Positions 21,689 through 30,575 of a DNA stretch of 64,000 nt are shown here, one piece after another (position 1 is the stretch's first letter; each line of letters begins with the position of its first letter). Source of the stretch: Acetofilamentum sp. (GTDB taxonomy: Bacteria; Bacteroidota; Bacteroidia; Bacteroidales; DYOH01); contig DYOH01000001.1 of NCBI GenBank assembly GCA_020720625.1, forward strand, positions 1 to 64,000. The letters run 5' to 3'. A program made the translations under genes and the position numbers. The notes under the pieces were generated by a model. That model ran no database searches. It saw only the letters and a list, made by a program, of their open reading frames with translations, and was not told where the DNA came from.

Positions 21689-23227
21689 TTATTTCTGCTT
21701 CAATAAATATTCGGTAAAAATAATGTCTTTTTTATAAGTTTGTTCATTTACAGTAATATTTTGTTTAAGTGTTTCAAAAAATTGGTTTTCTATGGTAAGC
21801 ACATAATCTCCGGGCATGAGCGCTAAAACAATTTTCGATGATTTTTTATTTAAAGCGTAAGTACCAACTAATTCGTTAGTTTTTTTCTCATAAAGATTAA
21901 TAGCAAAATCAGTTGAAACAAGATTTACTGGTTTCTTATAGTTTTTGTCGCCAAAATATATATTGGCAATGTAGGTAAGAAATTGAGGATCGCGTTGTTT
22001 AAAAATAATCTTATATAAATCGTTGCTTCCAAGTCCGCTGAATGGCTTTACATAACTTGTGTAGGCATATCTGTTGTTTTCGGGCAAACTAATTGTTTTA
22101 TTATCATAAACATCATTAACCGGAAATCCAAGGTTAACAGGAAAAGCCCATTGTCCGTTGCTTTCTTTTTCAGAAACAAACAAATCGTAACCGCCCATAC
22201 TATTAAAACCAGTTGAGCTAAAATATAGTTTTTGCCCGTCGTTTGAGATAAATGGATAGTTTTCGTCCATCTCGGAATTAACTTTTTCTCCAAGATTAAT
22301 AGGAATACCCCATTCACCATCGGGCAGTTTGATGCTGTAATACAAATCGAAGCCACCAAACCCCATTACTAGATTACTGGCAAAGTAAAGTGTATCTCCA
22401 CTTGCCGAAAGTGTTGCTCCTTCTGCTTTTTGCACCGAGCTTATTAGTTTTCCTGCCATCATGGGTTCGGCATAATTGCTGTTTACTTTTTTGCTGCTGA
22501 ATAAATCCAGAATAGGGCTATCATCTGCAAAATGGATAAAAATCTCGTTTTCAAATCTGTCAACGCCAGCAATAATGTCTTCGTAGTTCGACGAAATGGA
22601 TTCCATTTTTTGTGGTTTCTTCCAGTAATTATTAATTGAATCGTATTCAGAATAAAAAATGTGATAGGCGTTTTTTTCGCGGCGCGAAGAGAAGAATATT
22701 CTATTTTCGTAGTTATTAATAAAAGGATTTATATCGGAGCGAGTACTATTGATACTGTCACCAAGATAAACAATTTCGGCTTCAACCGAATCGGCAAAGA
22801 GGGTTTCGGCCGATAAAATGGTTTGCAAAAAACTTCCGGCTCTTTTTTTTGTTTCAATATCTTTGGCTTGAATGCTATACTCGCTAAGATAAGAAATGGC
22901 TTTTTCGAAACTATAGTCGTAATAATATGCTTTTGCAAGGCTAAAAAGCAAATCGGGGTTGGGTTTTTCCGTTAGTATTTTGGCTCTTAGAAGGTAAATC
23001 ATTGCTTTAGACTTATCAATATCTGTCAATAAATACAAATCTCCTATTTTAAAATTTAAGTCAAAAGATAAACTATCCTTTGGATAATACTTTAAGTAGT
23101 ATTTTAAAGCATATTCGTATTTTTGGTAACTAAGGTATTTTTCTGCTTTGGCAAGGTCGTCGTCTTGTGCTTGCGTTAAATTAAATATCAACAGAAAAAG
23201 GGAAAACAGGATAATTTTTTTCATCAT
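21689..23227 (-). CDS. PorE-like TPR/PD40 protein without an OmpA domain
   Basis: 512 residues from ATG 23225-23227 (a second ATG follows directly). Signal peptide MMKKIILFSLFLLIFNLTQAQ. TPR-like helices at about 22-150, then a PD40/WD40-like propeller (FFSSRREKNAYHIFYSEY, LYFASNLVMGFGGFDLYYS, LYFSSTGFNSMGGYDLFVSE) to about 410, then a carboxypeptidase-regulatory-like beta domain. PorE and its relatives normally end with an OmpA-like peptidoglycan-binding domain; this one stops before it, so it may not be anchored to the wall. It heads the nucleotide-sugar operon. Confidence 0.8.
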   Translation of the reverse strand: MMKKIILFSLFLLIFNLTQAQDDDLAKAEKYLSYQKYEYALKYYLKYYPKDSLSFDLNFKIGDLYLLTDIDKSKAMIYLLRAKILTEKPNPDLLFSLAKAYYYDYSFEKAISYLSEYSIQAKDIETKKRAGSFLQTILSAETLFADSVEAEIVYLGDSINSTRSDINPFINNYENRIFFSSRREKNAYHIFYSEYDSINNYWKKPQKMESISSNYEDIIAGVDRFENEIFIHFADDSPILDLFSSKKVNSNYAEPMMAGKLISSVQKAEGATLSASGDTLYFASNLVMGFGGFDLYYSIKLPDGEWGIPINLGEKVNSEMDENYPFISNDGQKLYFSSTGFNSMGGYDLFVSEKESNGQWAFPVNLGFPVNDVYDNKTISLPENNRYAYTSYVKPFSGLGSNDLYKIIFKQRDPQFLTYIANIYFGDKNYKKPVNLVSTDFAINLYEKKTNELVGTYALNKKSSKIVLALMPGDYVLTIENQFFETLKQNITVNEQTYKKDIIFTEYLLKQK

Positions 23228-23581
23228 AATATTATGAACTATTCTATATTTATGCATAATCTTTAAGGCTCAAAATTAATATTCAAAAAGAATTCTCCAA
23301 AAACTGTGCTGAAAATTTGTTGATAGGCTTATTTTTTTTTGAAATAGGTAAATTTTCTATAGCGTAATATTTAATATGCTTAATTACTGATATTTATGTA
23401 TTGGCTCGCTATCAAATTTATTTTGTAATAATATGGGTATATAAAATCCGGCGCAATTCAAATTGCGTTTAAATTGTCCTTTTTACAAAAATTGCACAAA
23501 TTTTTGCAGAATATGAAGATGTTGTGCTTGTATATTTGTAGCTTTGTAAGCATTGAAAATATTGCGAAAAAAATTATTGGT
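23228..23581. other. Divergent intergenic region with a palindrome and promoter-like box
   Basis: This stretch separates two divergent genes and contains no convincing gene. A perfect inverted repeat CGCAATT/AATTGCG with a two-base gap lies at 23452-23467. TATATTTG at 23531-23538 matches the -7 consensus for the plus-strand gene. TAATTTTG on the minus strand (23271-23278) could serve the PorE-like gene. Confidence 0.4.
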
Positions 23582-26500
23582 ATGCGTTGGCAAAAAACAT
23601 TACTTTTGTACTATTCAGCACTTTCTATTCTATTATTATCTTGTAGTCCAACAGAATTTACAGATTTGGCATTAAATCAAAATAGCAGACTTTTACTGGG
23701 AGCAAATGAATGGACAAAAAATAATGTTGCTATTAAAATAAGATTAGAAAAAGATTTGCTGCCCATGTTTACTGATTTTGATATTCAGGCGCAAAAAATT
23801 AAAAAAGCCCGTGAACTTTCTGACGGCAGAATTTTATTGCTTAGCGAAGGAGTTCTTTATTTGTTTGATGGACATGATGAAGTAAATTTACTCGAAAATG
23901 AATTAATCAACGATTTTGAGCTTGATAGTATTTCGCAAATAATTTATGTTTCTACAAACCAATACATAGCCACCTTAAGTAAATCGGAGAAAGGTTTATA
24001 CGATGTAAATATTATTTCTCTGGATAGCAGTATTGCCCAAAAATTTCAACGAATTGAGCAAACATCCAGACATATATACTTTTTGAACGAGAAAAGCATT
24101 CTTGAGCTAAACAGAAGCACAAAAAAAGCAGAGAATTTTTTTCTGTTTCCCATTGGTTATAGTAATATCGAATCTTTTGTTTTAAAAGATTCCTTATATG
24201 TAAATATTTTTCCCAAGGGAATTTTTAAGTTCGAAGGTTCAAAATTTCCGGAATCTTATATCGAATGGGGAAAATATAATAAGTATGAACAAAAAATTAT
24301 AAAAAATGCCTACGCTTATACAGGCGAAACAGAACCACAGGACTTAAAATACCTTGGATTATTTACCCCAAATTTAGCCTTATTTTATTCCAATAAAGGA
24401 TTTGTGGTTTTTGATGGCCATTTATTTGCCATATTTGATTGGTCCAACGAATATGATTTTAAAAGCCTCATACCTCAGAATGGAATTAGTTTCAATGATT
24501 CGGTATTTGCCTTAGCCACCTTAAATCGCGGTACAATGCTGATGCATAAAACCAAGGGCAAAGTATACATGAGTTTACAAACGGAGAAAGAAGGACTTGT
24601 TAGTTTTTCTAAGGTGCTTACTTTAGATAAGAATTATGGACTTTGGATATCACAGAACAATATATTGCAGCGGTGGCATTTCGATTTGCCCTTAAGACTA
24701 ATGCATGCCGAAATTAAAACAGGCGAAATTGTAAGTTTATTTCAAGACAGTAATATACTTTATATTGGTACAAATCAAGGTGCATATTCGCTTAATCTTG
24801 ATACTTCTAATTATTTGCATTATTACGATGAAATTGATTTCAACGTGTTTCAGTTTATCAAATATCAGAATAAAATATTGGCTGCCGGAAATAATGCTGT
24901 TTATGAATTATCCGGAAAAAGTGCAAAACCCTTGCTAAATTTGCAGGTAATACGAAAACTTGCGGTTTCCGAAAAGCTTAAATCTTTGTTTATAGCAACC
25001 AATCAAGGATTGTATTATTTGAATGACAGTATTAAAGTGCCTAAAAAACTTGGCGTTAATCTCCAAATGGATATTTTTTCAATGGCAGTGCATCACGATT
25101 CGGTACTTTGGCTTGGTTTGGCAGATAAAGTTCTCTACTCTCAATTGCCCCAAAATGGCGTTTTAGAACGTTTTTATAGCATCGAAATGCCACTTCAGTT
25201 AAAATCTGCCGTAACTATTTATAGTGGAGCCGATTACTTTCTTCTCAAGCATGCAAATGTTATTTATCACCTGAAAAACAACGACTTATTGGCCGACAGT
25301 AATTCATTGGCATCCAAAAATTATCGCATTTATGAAGGAAATGATTTGCTTAAAGTTTCTGAATATCAATGGACTTTAAAGAATTACGAATTTTCTCAAG
25401 CTGAGTTTCTTAATCAGTTGAATTTGATTTCTTCGCTCAAATATTTTTGGCTATCCGATAGCGTGCTTATTCTGGCAGCTCAAAACAAATTGTATAAAGC
25501 TAATTTGATCGACTCTATACAAAATAATTTTTCAAAAGTAATTGTATCTAAAATCGAAAATAACGATAATATGGCGCTTAATAAAATAAATACAAGCGTA
25601 AAGGCCTATTCCGAAGGAATACGATTGTATTTAAGCCATCCGTTTTATTTTCAGGAATCTGCAGCACAGTACCAATATTTTATCGATGGGGTTTCATCCC
25701 ATTGGTCGGTTTGGAATCGCAGTGCTATTGTTGAGATACCATTTTTGCCCACCGGTACTTTTAAAATTTATTTTAGAGCCAAAGACATTTTGGGCAGAAA
25801 AAGCGTTATGTTTTATCACCAGATTAATGCTTATGCACCATTTTATGCTCAAAAATGGTTCTTTGTTATTATTTTTAGCGTATTGGCTTCAATTGTGGCA
25901 CTTTTGGTATATTGGATTATGCGCATGCGAAGTGAGCAAATTATGGAAGAAAACCGTGTTTTGGAAAAGCGAATTGCTGAGAGAACTTTTGAATTGCGAA
26001 AAAAGCAAGACGAAATAACCGATAGCATACGGTATGCATCGCGTATTCAAAAGGCAGTATTGCCCCAATTATCAGCCTTCACTGATTTTGGTATTGAGTA
26101 TTTTATTATCAATAAACCCAAAAATGTGGTTAGTGGCGATTTTTATTGGATTGAGGCAAGAGATTCTCAATTATACTTTGCTGTAGCCGATAGCACAGGG
26201 CATGGGGTACCAGGAGCATTTATGTCGATATTGGGTATTTCTTTGCTAAATCATTTAAGAGTAATAGAAAGACAACTTCCTGTAAACGAAGTTCTTAATG
26301 AATTACGAGGGGAGCTTATCGCGGCACTTAATCAAATTGATCAGGATTATCAGGTGCACGATGGAATTGATATGGCGTTGATATGTTTGGATACCAGCCA
26401 AAGAAAGCTATATTTTTCGGGAGCCTACAGACCGTTGTATTTGCTCCATGAATCAGAATTGATAGAAATTAAGGCGCAGCGCATGCCAATAGGCTGGTAT

Positions 26501-26761
26501 GTAAAGCAGAAAAAGTTTGAGATGCAAGAGATTGATTACAAAAATGGAGATATCGTATATTTGTTTACCGATGGTTTTATCGATCAAACCGGCATGGAAA
26601 GCGAACAGAAATTTTCTTCGGGACGTTTTAAAGACATACTTATACGTATTGCCGATAAGCCATTGCATATACAAAAAAATATTTTAGAAGAAGAATTTAG
26701 AAATTGGAAGAAAAAAGCGGTACAAGTAGATGATATTCTTTTGGCTGCTTTAAAACTTTAA
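23582..26761 (+). CDS. Sensor phosphatase: propeller, Y_Y_Y, membrane segment, SpoIIE/PP2C
   Basis: 1,059 residues from ATG 23582; 36 upstream in-frame codons overlap a promoter-like box. The N-terminus MRWQKTLLLYYSALSILLLSCSP is a signal sequence with a possible lipobox Cys. Then a Reg_prop-type propeller (about 45-640), a Y_Y_Y Ig-like domain (about 660-745: SSHWSVWNRSAIVEIPFLPTG), one membrane helix (about 757-780), a coiled coil, and a SpoIIE PP2C domain (about 825-1059) with VVSGDFYWIE, VADSTGHGVPGAFMS, HDGIDMALI and VDDILLAAL metal-binding segments. It should dephosphorylate a Ser/Thr phosphoprotein in response to a periplasmic signal. The SiaB-SiaC pair 7 kb away offers a candidate substrate (inference). 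Confidence 0.88.
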   Translation: MRWQKTLLLYYSALSILLLSCSPTEFTDLALNQNSRLLLGANEWTKNNVAIKIRLEKDLLPMFTDFDIQAQKIKKARELSDGRILLLSEGVLYLFDGHDEVNLLENELINDFELDSISQIIYVSTNQYIATLSKSEKGLYDVNIISLDSSIAQKFQRIEQTSRHIYFLNEKSILELNRSTKKAENFFLFPIGYSNIESFVLKDSLYVNIFPKGIFKFEGSKFPESYIEWGKYNKYEQKIIKNAYAYTGETEPQDLKYLGLFTPNLALFYSNKGFVVFDGHLFAIFDWSNEYDFKSLIPQNGISFNDSVFALATLNRGTMLMHKTKGKVYMSLQTEKEGLVSFSKVLTLDKNYGLWISQNNILQRWHFDLPLRLMHAEIKTGEIVSLFQDSNILYIGTNQGAYSLNLDTSNYLHYYDEIDFNVFQFIKYQNKILAAGNNAVYELSGKSAKPLLNLQVIRKLAVSEKLKSLFIATNQGLYYLNDSIKVPKKLGVNLQMDIFSMAVHHDSVLWLGLADKVLYSQLPQNGVLERFYSIEMPLQLKSAVTIYSGADYFLLKHANVIYHLKNNDLLADSNSLASKNYRIYEGNDLLKVSEYQWTLKNYEFSQAEFLNQLNLISSLKYFWLSDSVLILAAQNKLYKANLIDSIQNNFSKVIVSKIENNDNMALNKINTSVKAYSEGIRLYLSHPFYFQESAAQYQYFIDGVSSHWSVWNRSAIVEIPFLPTGTFKIYFRAKDILGRKSVMFYHQINAYAPFYAQKWFFVIIFSVLASIVALLVYWIMRMRSEQIMEENRVLEKRIAERTFELRKKQDEITDSIRYASRIQKAVLPQLSAFTDFGIEYFIINKPKNVVSGDFYWIEARDSQLYFAVADSTGHGVPGAFMSILGISLLNHLRVIERQLPVNEVLNELRGELIAALNQIDQDYQVHDGIDMALICLDTSQRKLYFSGAYRPLYLLHESELIEIKAQRMPIGWYVKQKKFEMQEIDYKNGDIVYLFTDGFIDQTGMESEQKFSSGRFKDILIRIADKPLHIQKNILEEEFRNWKKKAVQVDDILLAALKL

Positions 26762-26775
26762 AATTGGTATTATAA

Positions 26776-26827
26776 AAAGTCATCTGTTGAATGTAAATTC
26801 AGATTTTTTTTTTCAACAGATGACTTT
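26776..26827. terminator. Long inverted repeat between convergent genes
   Basis: Perfect 16-bp arms (26776-26791 and 26812-26827) with a 20-base loop containing nine T residues. It lies between the SpoIIE-type gene and the convergent peptidase gene, and probably terminates one or both; the minus-strand side has the better T run. Confidence 0.6.
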
Positions 26828-26874
26828 CAAAAAAGCTTTAAATTATTATAAACCAACAAAACGATGCAATTACT

Positions 26875-29031
26875 TTATTTTAAATTCTCGAAGAAATAGT
26901 TCGAAATCATATCCAAAAGATGAACTCTATCCATTCCACGCACATTATGCTCGTGGTCGCCATAGAAGAATAATTTTGGATATTTCATGGTTTTTACACA
27001 TTCGTTCTGAAACTCAAGCGAATGCTGTGGAACCACCACCGGGTCTACCAAACCATGAATTAGAAATAAATCGCCCTTGAGCGAATCAGTTTTATTTAAA
27101 CAGCTCGTTAGTTCATAACCTTCCGGATTCTCTTCGGGGGTATCCATATACCTTTCGCCATACATAATTTCGTAATATTTCCAATCCATAACAGGGCCTC
27201 CGGCAACACCAACTTTAAAAGTACCGGCATAATTAAGCATTAAACTTGTGGTCATAAATCCACCAAAACTCCAACCGTGTATACCGATTTTTTCCATATC
27301 AACAAAACCCGTATTTTTTAAGAAATCAATACCTTTCATTTGGTCAAGCATTTCATTCTGACCAACTTTTCGGTGAATAACACTTTCGAAAGCGAAACCA
27401 CGATTTGCAGAACCACGATTATCCACAGTAAAAACCACATAACCATTCTGGGCCATATAAAAATCCCATAGTCTGGCACCACCCAGCCAATTATTAGTAA
27501 CTAACTGGGCATGTGGTCCTCCATAAACATAAACGATTGCCGGATATTTTTTTGTTGCATCGAAGTTAATTGGTTTTATTAATCTATAATGTAAATCGGT
27601 TTTACCATCAGCGGCTTTAATAGTTCCCAATTCCATTTTAGGCATATTATAATCTATCAGTGGATTAGCTGCTAAAAGTACATCTTTGAGTTTTTTAGCG
27701 TTATTATCAGCTATTATAATACTATTAGGCTCATTGATATTAGAATACACATCAATAAATTTATTTTTTGTTTCGTTTAGCACCACCTGATGAACACCAA
27801 TATTCGGTGTTAAGTGCGTAATTTTGTTGTTGCCAATGTTTACGGAGTATAAATGATTTTCTAAAGGCGATTCTTTTGTGGCATAAAAATAAACATTTTG
27901 TCCTTTTGGGTCAAAACCCAAAAATTCTGTAACCATCCAGTTTCCCGAAGTAAGCTGAGCTAATTGTTTTCCGCTTGTATCGTAGAGGTACAGATGGTTA
28001 AAGCCATCTTTTTCGCTTAGCCATACAAATTGCTCTTTTGCCACAGGATTAAAAAACATAGGATTTTCGGGTTCAACATAAATCGGATTTTTTTCTTCAA
28101 AAAGTAGTTTAACTTCTTGGCCGTTAATAGCATTATATGCCCTCAAAGATAAATGATTTTGCTCACGGTTTAAAAGGCCAATGTAAATAACAGCTTGTGC
28201 AGGATGCCATGTAATAGCCGTAAGATATTGTTCTTTAGGGCTACCTGTTTGCATAAAAACAGTGTTTTTTGTACTTAGCTCATACACACCGAGAGTAACT
28301 TCTTCACTTTTGGCACCAGCCATCGGATATTTTATCATTTGCACATCTGCCGGGGTATGATGCAATTTAATAATGGGATATTCGGTAACCATTGTTTCAT
28401 CTTTTCTGTAAAATGCAACAAATTTTTCATCCGGCGACCAGAAAATACCTTTGTTTATTCCAAATTCCTGACGATGCACATAAGCATCACCATTCACAAT
28501 GCCTTTATTCTGGTCGGCAGTAATCTGCACAATTTCGTTACCCTTGCTCACAAAAAGGTTATTCTCAATGGTAAATGCCACAGCATTATTCAACGGACCA
28601 ATAGTAACGTTAGCTGCATTTTCGTCGAGTCGAAAGTTTTTTTCCAGTTTTTTTTGCGTAATATTGTAGAAAATAATGAAATTCTCAGATTGAAATCGAA
28701 TTACATCCTTGTTTACCCAAGTGTAATCATAATAAGGAAAAAAACTAATTTCGGGAATACCTGCAATTTTTAATGCCGAATTTATTTCAGAAGCATTAAT
28801 TAAAGTAGTTTCCTGGTTTTTAGCAAAATGGTTTTGCGACAGTGCAGTTCCATCGGAATAGGTGTAAAAATCGGTTTCGGTGCGCCATTGTAGACCATAC
28901 AAATTTTCGGGAGCCAAGTGGCGAAATTGTCCAATTGTGGCATCTTTTATGCTAAATAATTTTTGTTGTGCAAAAATTGGCGAAAAAGCGAAAAAAATGC
29001 AAAGCACGCTAATCAATAATTTTTTTTTCAT
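26875..29031 (-). CDS. Dipeptidyl peptidase IV family serine peptidase (S9B)
   Basis: 718 residues with a signal peptide (LLISVLCIFFAFSPIFAQ), the normal size for bacterial DPP IV. An N-terminal eight-bladed propeller (about 30-480) leads into an alpha/beta hydrolase domain: AIVYVYGGPHAQ, IHGWSFGGFM with the nucleophile Ser near 588, GLVDPVVV with the Asp near 662, and GDHEHN with the His near 694. The propeller region includes RQEFG-IN (HRQEFGINKG), in place of the Glu-Glu pair that binds the substrate N-terminus. It removes Xaa-Pro dipeptides in the periplasm. Monocistronic, with a palindrome just upstream. Confidence 0.92.
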   Translation of the reverse strand: MKKKLLISVLCIFFAFSPIFAQQKLFSIKDATIGQFRHLAPENLYGLQWRTETDFYTYSDGTALSQNHFAKNQETTLINASEINSALKIAGIPEISFFPYYDYTWVNKDVIRFQSENFIIFYNITQKKLEKNFRLDENAANVTIGPLNNAVAFTIENNLFVSKGNEIVQITADQNKGIVNGDAYVHRQEFGINKGIFWSPDEKFVAFYRKDETMVTEYPIIKLHHTPADVQMIKYPMAGAKSEEVTLGVYELSTKNTVFMQTGSPKEQYLTAITWHPAQAVIYIGLLNREQNHLSLRAYNAINGQEVKLLFEEKNPIYVEPENPMFFNPVAKEQFVWLSEKDGFNHLYLYDTSGKQLAQLTSGNWMVTEFLGFDPKGQNVYFYATKESPLENHLYSVNIGNNKITHLTPNIGVHQVVLNETKNKFIDVYSNINEPNSIIIADNNAKKLKDVLLAANPLIDYNMPKMELGTIKAADGKTDLHYRLIKPINFDATKKYPAIVYVYGGPHAQLVTNNWLGGARLWDFYMAQNGYVVFTVDNRGSANRGFAFESVIHRKVGQNEMLDQMKGIDFLKNTGFVDMEKIGIHGWSFGGFMTTSLMLNYAGTFKVGVAGGPVMDWKYYEIMYGERYMDTPEENPEGYELTSCLNKTDSLKGDLFLIHGLVDPVVVPQHSLEFQNECVKTMKYPKLFFYGDHEHNVRGMDRVHLLDMISNYFFENLK

Positions 29032-29069
29032 AACTTTGGTACTTAATTAATTAAATTTTAATTCGTAAA

Positions 29070-29089
29070 TATTTAGTAGATACTAAATA
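29070..29089. promoter_or_regulatory. Palindrome upstream of the dipeptidyl peptidase gene
   Basis: Perfect 9-bp arms TATTTAGTA/TACTAAATA around two bases, 39 bases upstream of the peptidase ATG on the minus strand. Operator-like, in the spacer between divergent genes; the regulator is unknown. Confidence 0.35.
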
Positions 29090-29207
29090 ACAATAATATG
29101 AGAGTGCAAACTAAAAAAAAAATACGAAAACCTAATAATCATTTACGAATATTGAAAAATATCTTTATTTTAGAGTTCAAATTCTAACCCTTTAGAAAAT
29201 ATAACTG

Positions 29208-30110
29208 ATGACAAAAAATGCAATCGCAGTTTTTCTGCTAATGGCGCTGATAATCATAGGCTATAGCTGCAAAAATGATAATAAAAATGCAGATAATAAG
29301 CAAGTTACCGACCTCGACGAAGAGTTTAAAACCAGCGGAGGTTTGATAAAGTTGAATGATCGATTATTCTCCATTCCGGCACCCATGCAAATAAGTAAAA
29401 TGGTAAAAGAAGCGGGAATAGCTTACAATAGAAATTACCTAAATCCTACCGAATCGTTAAGTAAGTATAGCTCAACATTTAAGCAAGCATTAAATTTGGG
29501 TGTTTACGGAGCCGATTTAGGATATTTGAATACTTACGATCAATTACCCGATGCAGCCATGTATTTTGGCGTTGTAAAAGTGCTATCCAAAGAATTGGGC
29601 ATACTTGCATCTATCAACCAGGATATGATAAGCCGGTTTGAAGCTAACAAAGAAAATAGAGATTCGGTAATGAGCATAGTATCAAGTATGTATAGAGATG
29701 CCGATTCATATTTAATGAATAATGAGCGCAATGAAATAGGCATCATTATTTTAGCAGGCGGATGGATAGAAAGTTTACATTTTCTCACAAAAATAGCCTC
29801 CGAAAGCAAATCCGATTTAATAATCAACCGTATTGCCGAGCAAAAATATCCGCTCGACAATCTGATAGAACTAATGCGCCCTTATTACGGCAAACAATCT
29901 GATGAATTTGACGAGCTTTTGGCCGCTTTGGTAGATTTAGCTACAATTTTCGATGGAATTACCGTAAGTTACACCTACGAAGAACCGGTAACTTATGCGG
30001 AAAAGAAACTTACAGTAATAAACAGCACAACCAAAGCCATTATTCAGGATGTTCATTTAGATATGATTACCAAACAATTGCAACTAATTAGAGATCTAAC
30101 AATTAAATAA
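29208..30110 (+). CDS. Lipoprotein of unknown function
   Basis: 300 residues. The N-terminus AVFLLMALIIIGYSCKND carries a lipobox with Cys near residue 21. The rest is largely helical (LNPTESLSKYSSTFKQALNLGVYGADLGYLNTYDQ, EIGIIILAGGWIESLHFL). It resembles conserved Bacteroidota lipoproteins without known function. It heads an apparent operon with a small secreted protein (27-base gap) and a large ABC transporter (12-base gap), which suggests a role in that export or envelope system. Confidence 0.75.
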   Translation: MTKNAIAVFLLMALIIIGYSCKNDNKNADNKQVTDLDEEFKTSGGLIKLNDRLFSIPAPMQISKMVKEAGIAYNRNYLNPTESLSKYSSTFKQALNLGVYGADLGYLNTYDQLPDAAMYFGVVKVLSKELGILASINQDMISRFEANKENRDSVMSIVSSMYRDADSYLMNNERNEIGIIILAGGWIESLHFLTKIASESKSDLIINRIAEQKYPLDNLIELMRPYYGKQSDEFDELLAALVDLATIFDGITVSYTYEEPVTYAEKKLTVINSTTKAIIQDVHLDMITKQLQLIRDLTIK

Positions 30111-30137
30111 TAAAAGCACTAGTAAAACTATAGCATA

Positions 30138-30563
30138 ATGATAAAGAAGTACATAAAAAATGGTTTTTTTCTACTAATTCTAATTTTTGTGGCCAATCAA
30201 ACCATTGCTCAGGAAGATGTAACGCTAAGTTTGTGCGATAAGCATCTTAGCATGCCATTTGTTTCGGATGGTCAGCAATATCGTGCCTTACTAAACGAAG
30301 AGGAAGTAGCTGAATTCAGAGTAACTTTTTACGGCGGTTCCACATATCGTATTGTTAGTTGCAGTGGTAAAAAAGACGGACAACTTATTTTTACCCTTTA
30401 CGATAAAGAAAGAAATGTGTTATTCTCAAATCGTGATTATAATAACTCACCATACTGGGATTTTCAGTTTAAAAGCACAGTTGATTGTATAATAGAAGCA
30501 CAATTAGCGCCCACGGCACCTGGTTCGGGGTTTGCTATTTTGCAAATTGGATTTGAAAAATAG
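30138..30563 (+). CDS. Small secreted protein of unknown function
   Basis: 141 residues with a signal peptide (GFFLLILIFVANQTIAQ). The mature 115 residues look like one all-beta domain (YRALLNEEEVAEFRVTFYGGSTYRIV, LIFTLYDKERNVLFS, FAILQIGFEK) with three cysteines, similar in strand order to C-terminal beta-sandwich domains. Family not recognised. Its place between a lipoprotein and an ABC transporter suggests a shared envelope function. Confidence 0.65.
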   Translation: MIKKYIKNGFFLLILIFVANQTIAQEDVTLSLCDKHLSMPFVSDGQQYRALLNEEEVAEFRVTFYGGSTYRIVSCSGKKDGQLIFTLYDKERNVLFSNRDYNNSPYWDFQFKSTVDCIIEAQLAPTAPGSGFAILQIGFEK

Positions 30564-30575
30564 CCCATATTTTAA

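Noticed and set aside
23474..23581. N-terminal extension of the SpoIIE-type phosphatase
   Set aside because: It would bury the signal sequence and overlaps a TATATTTG promoter-like box.
28339..28773. 144-codon plus-strand open frame inside the dipeptidyl peptidase gene
   Set aside because: Antisense to the propeller region and without family similarity.
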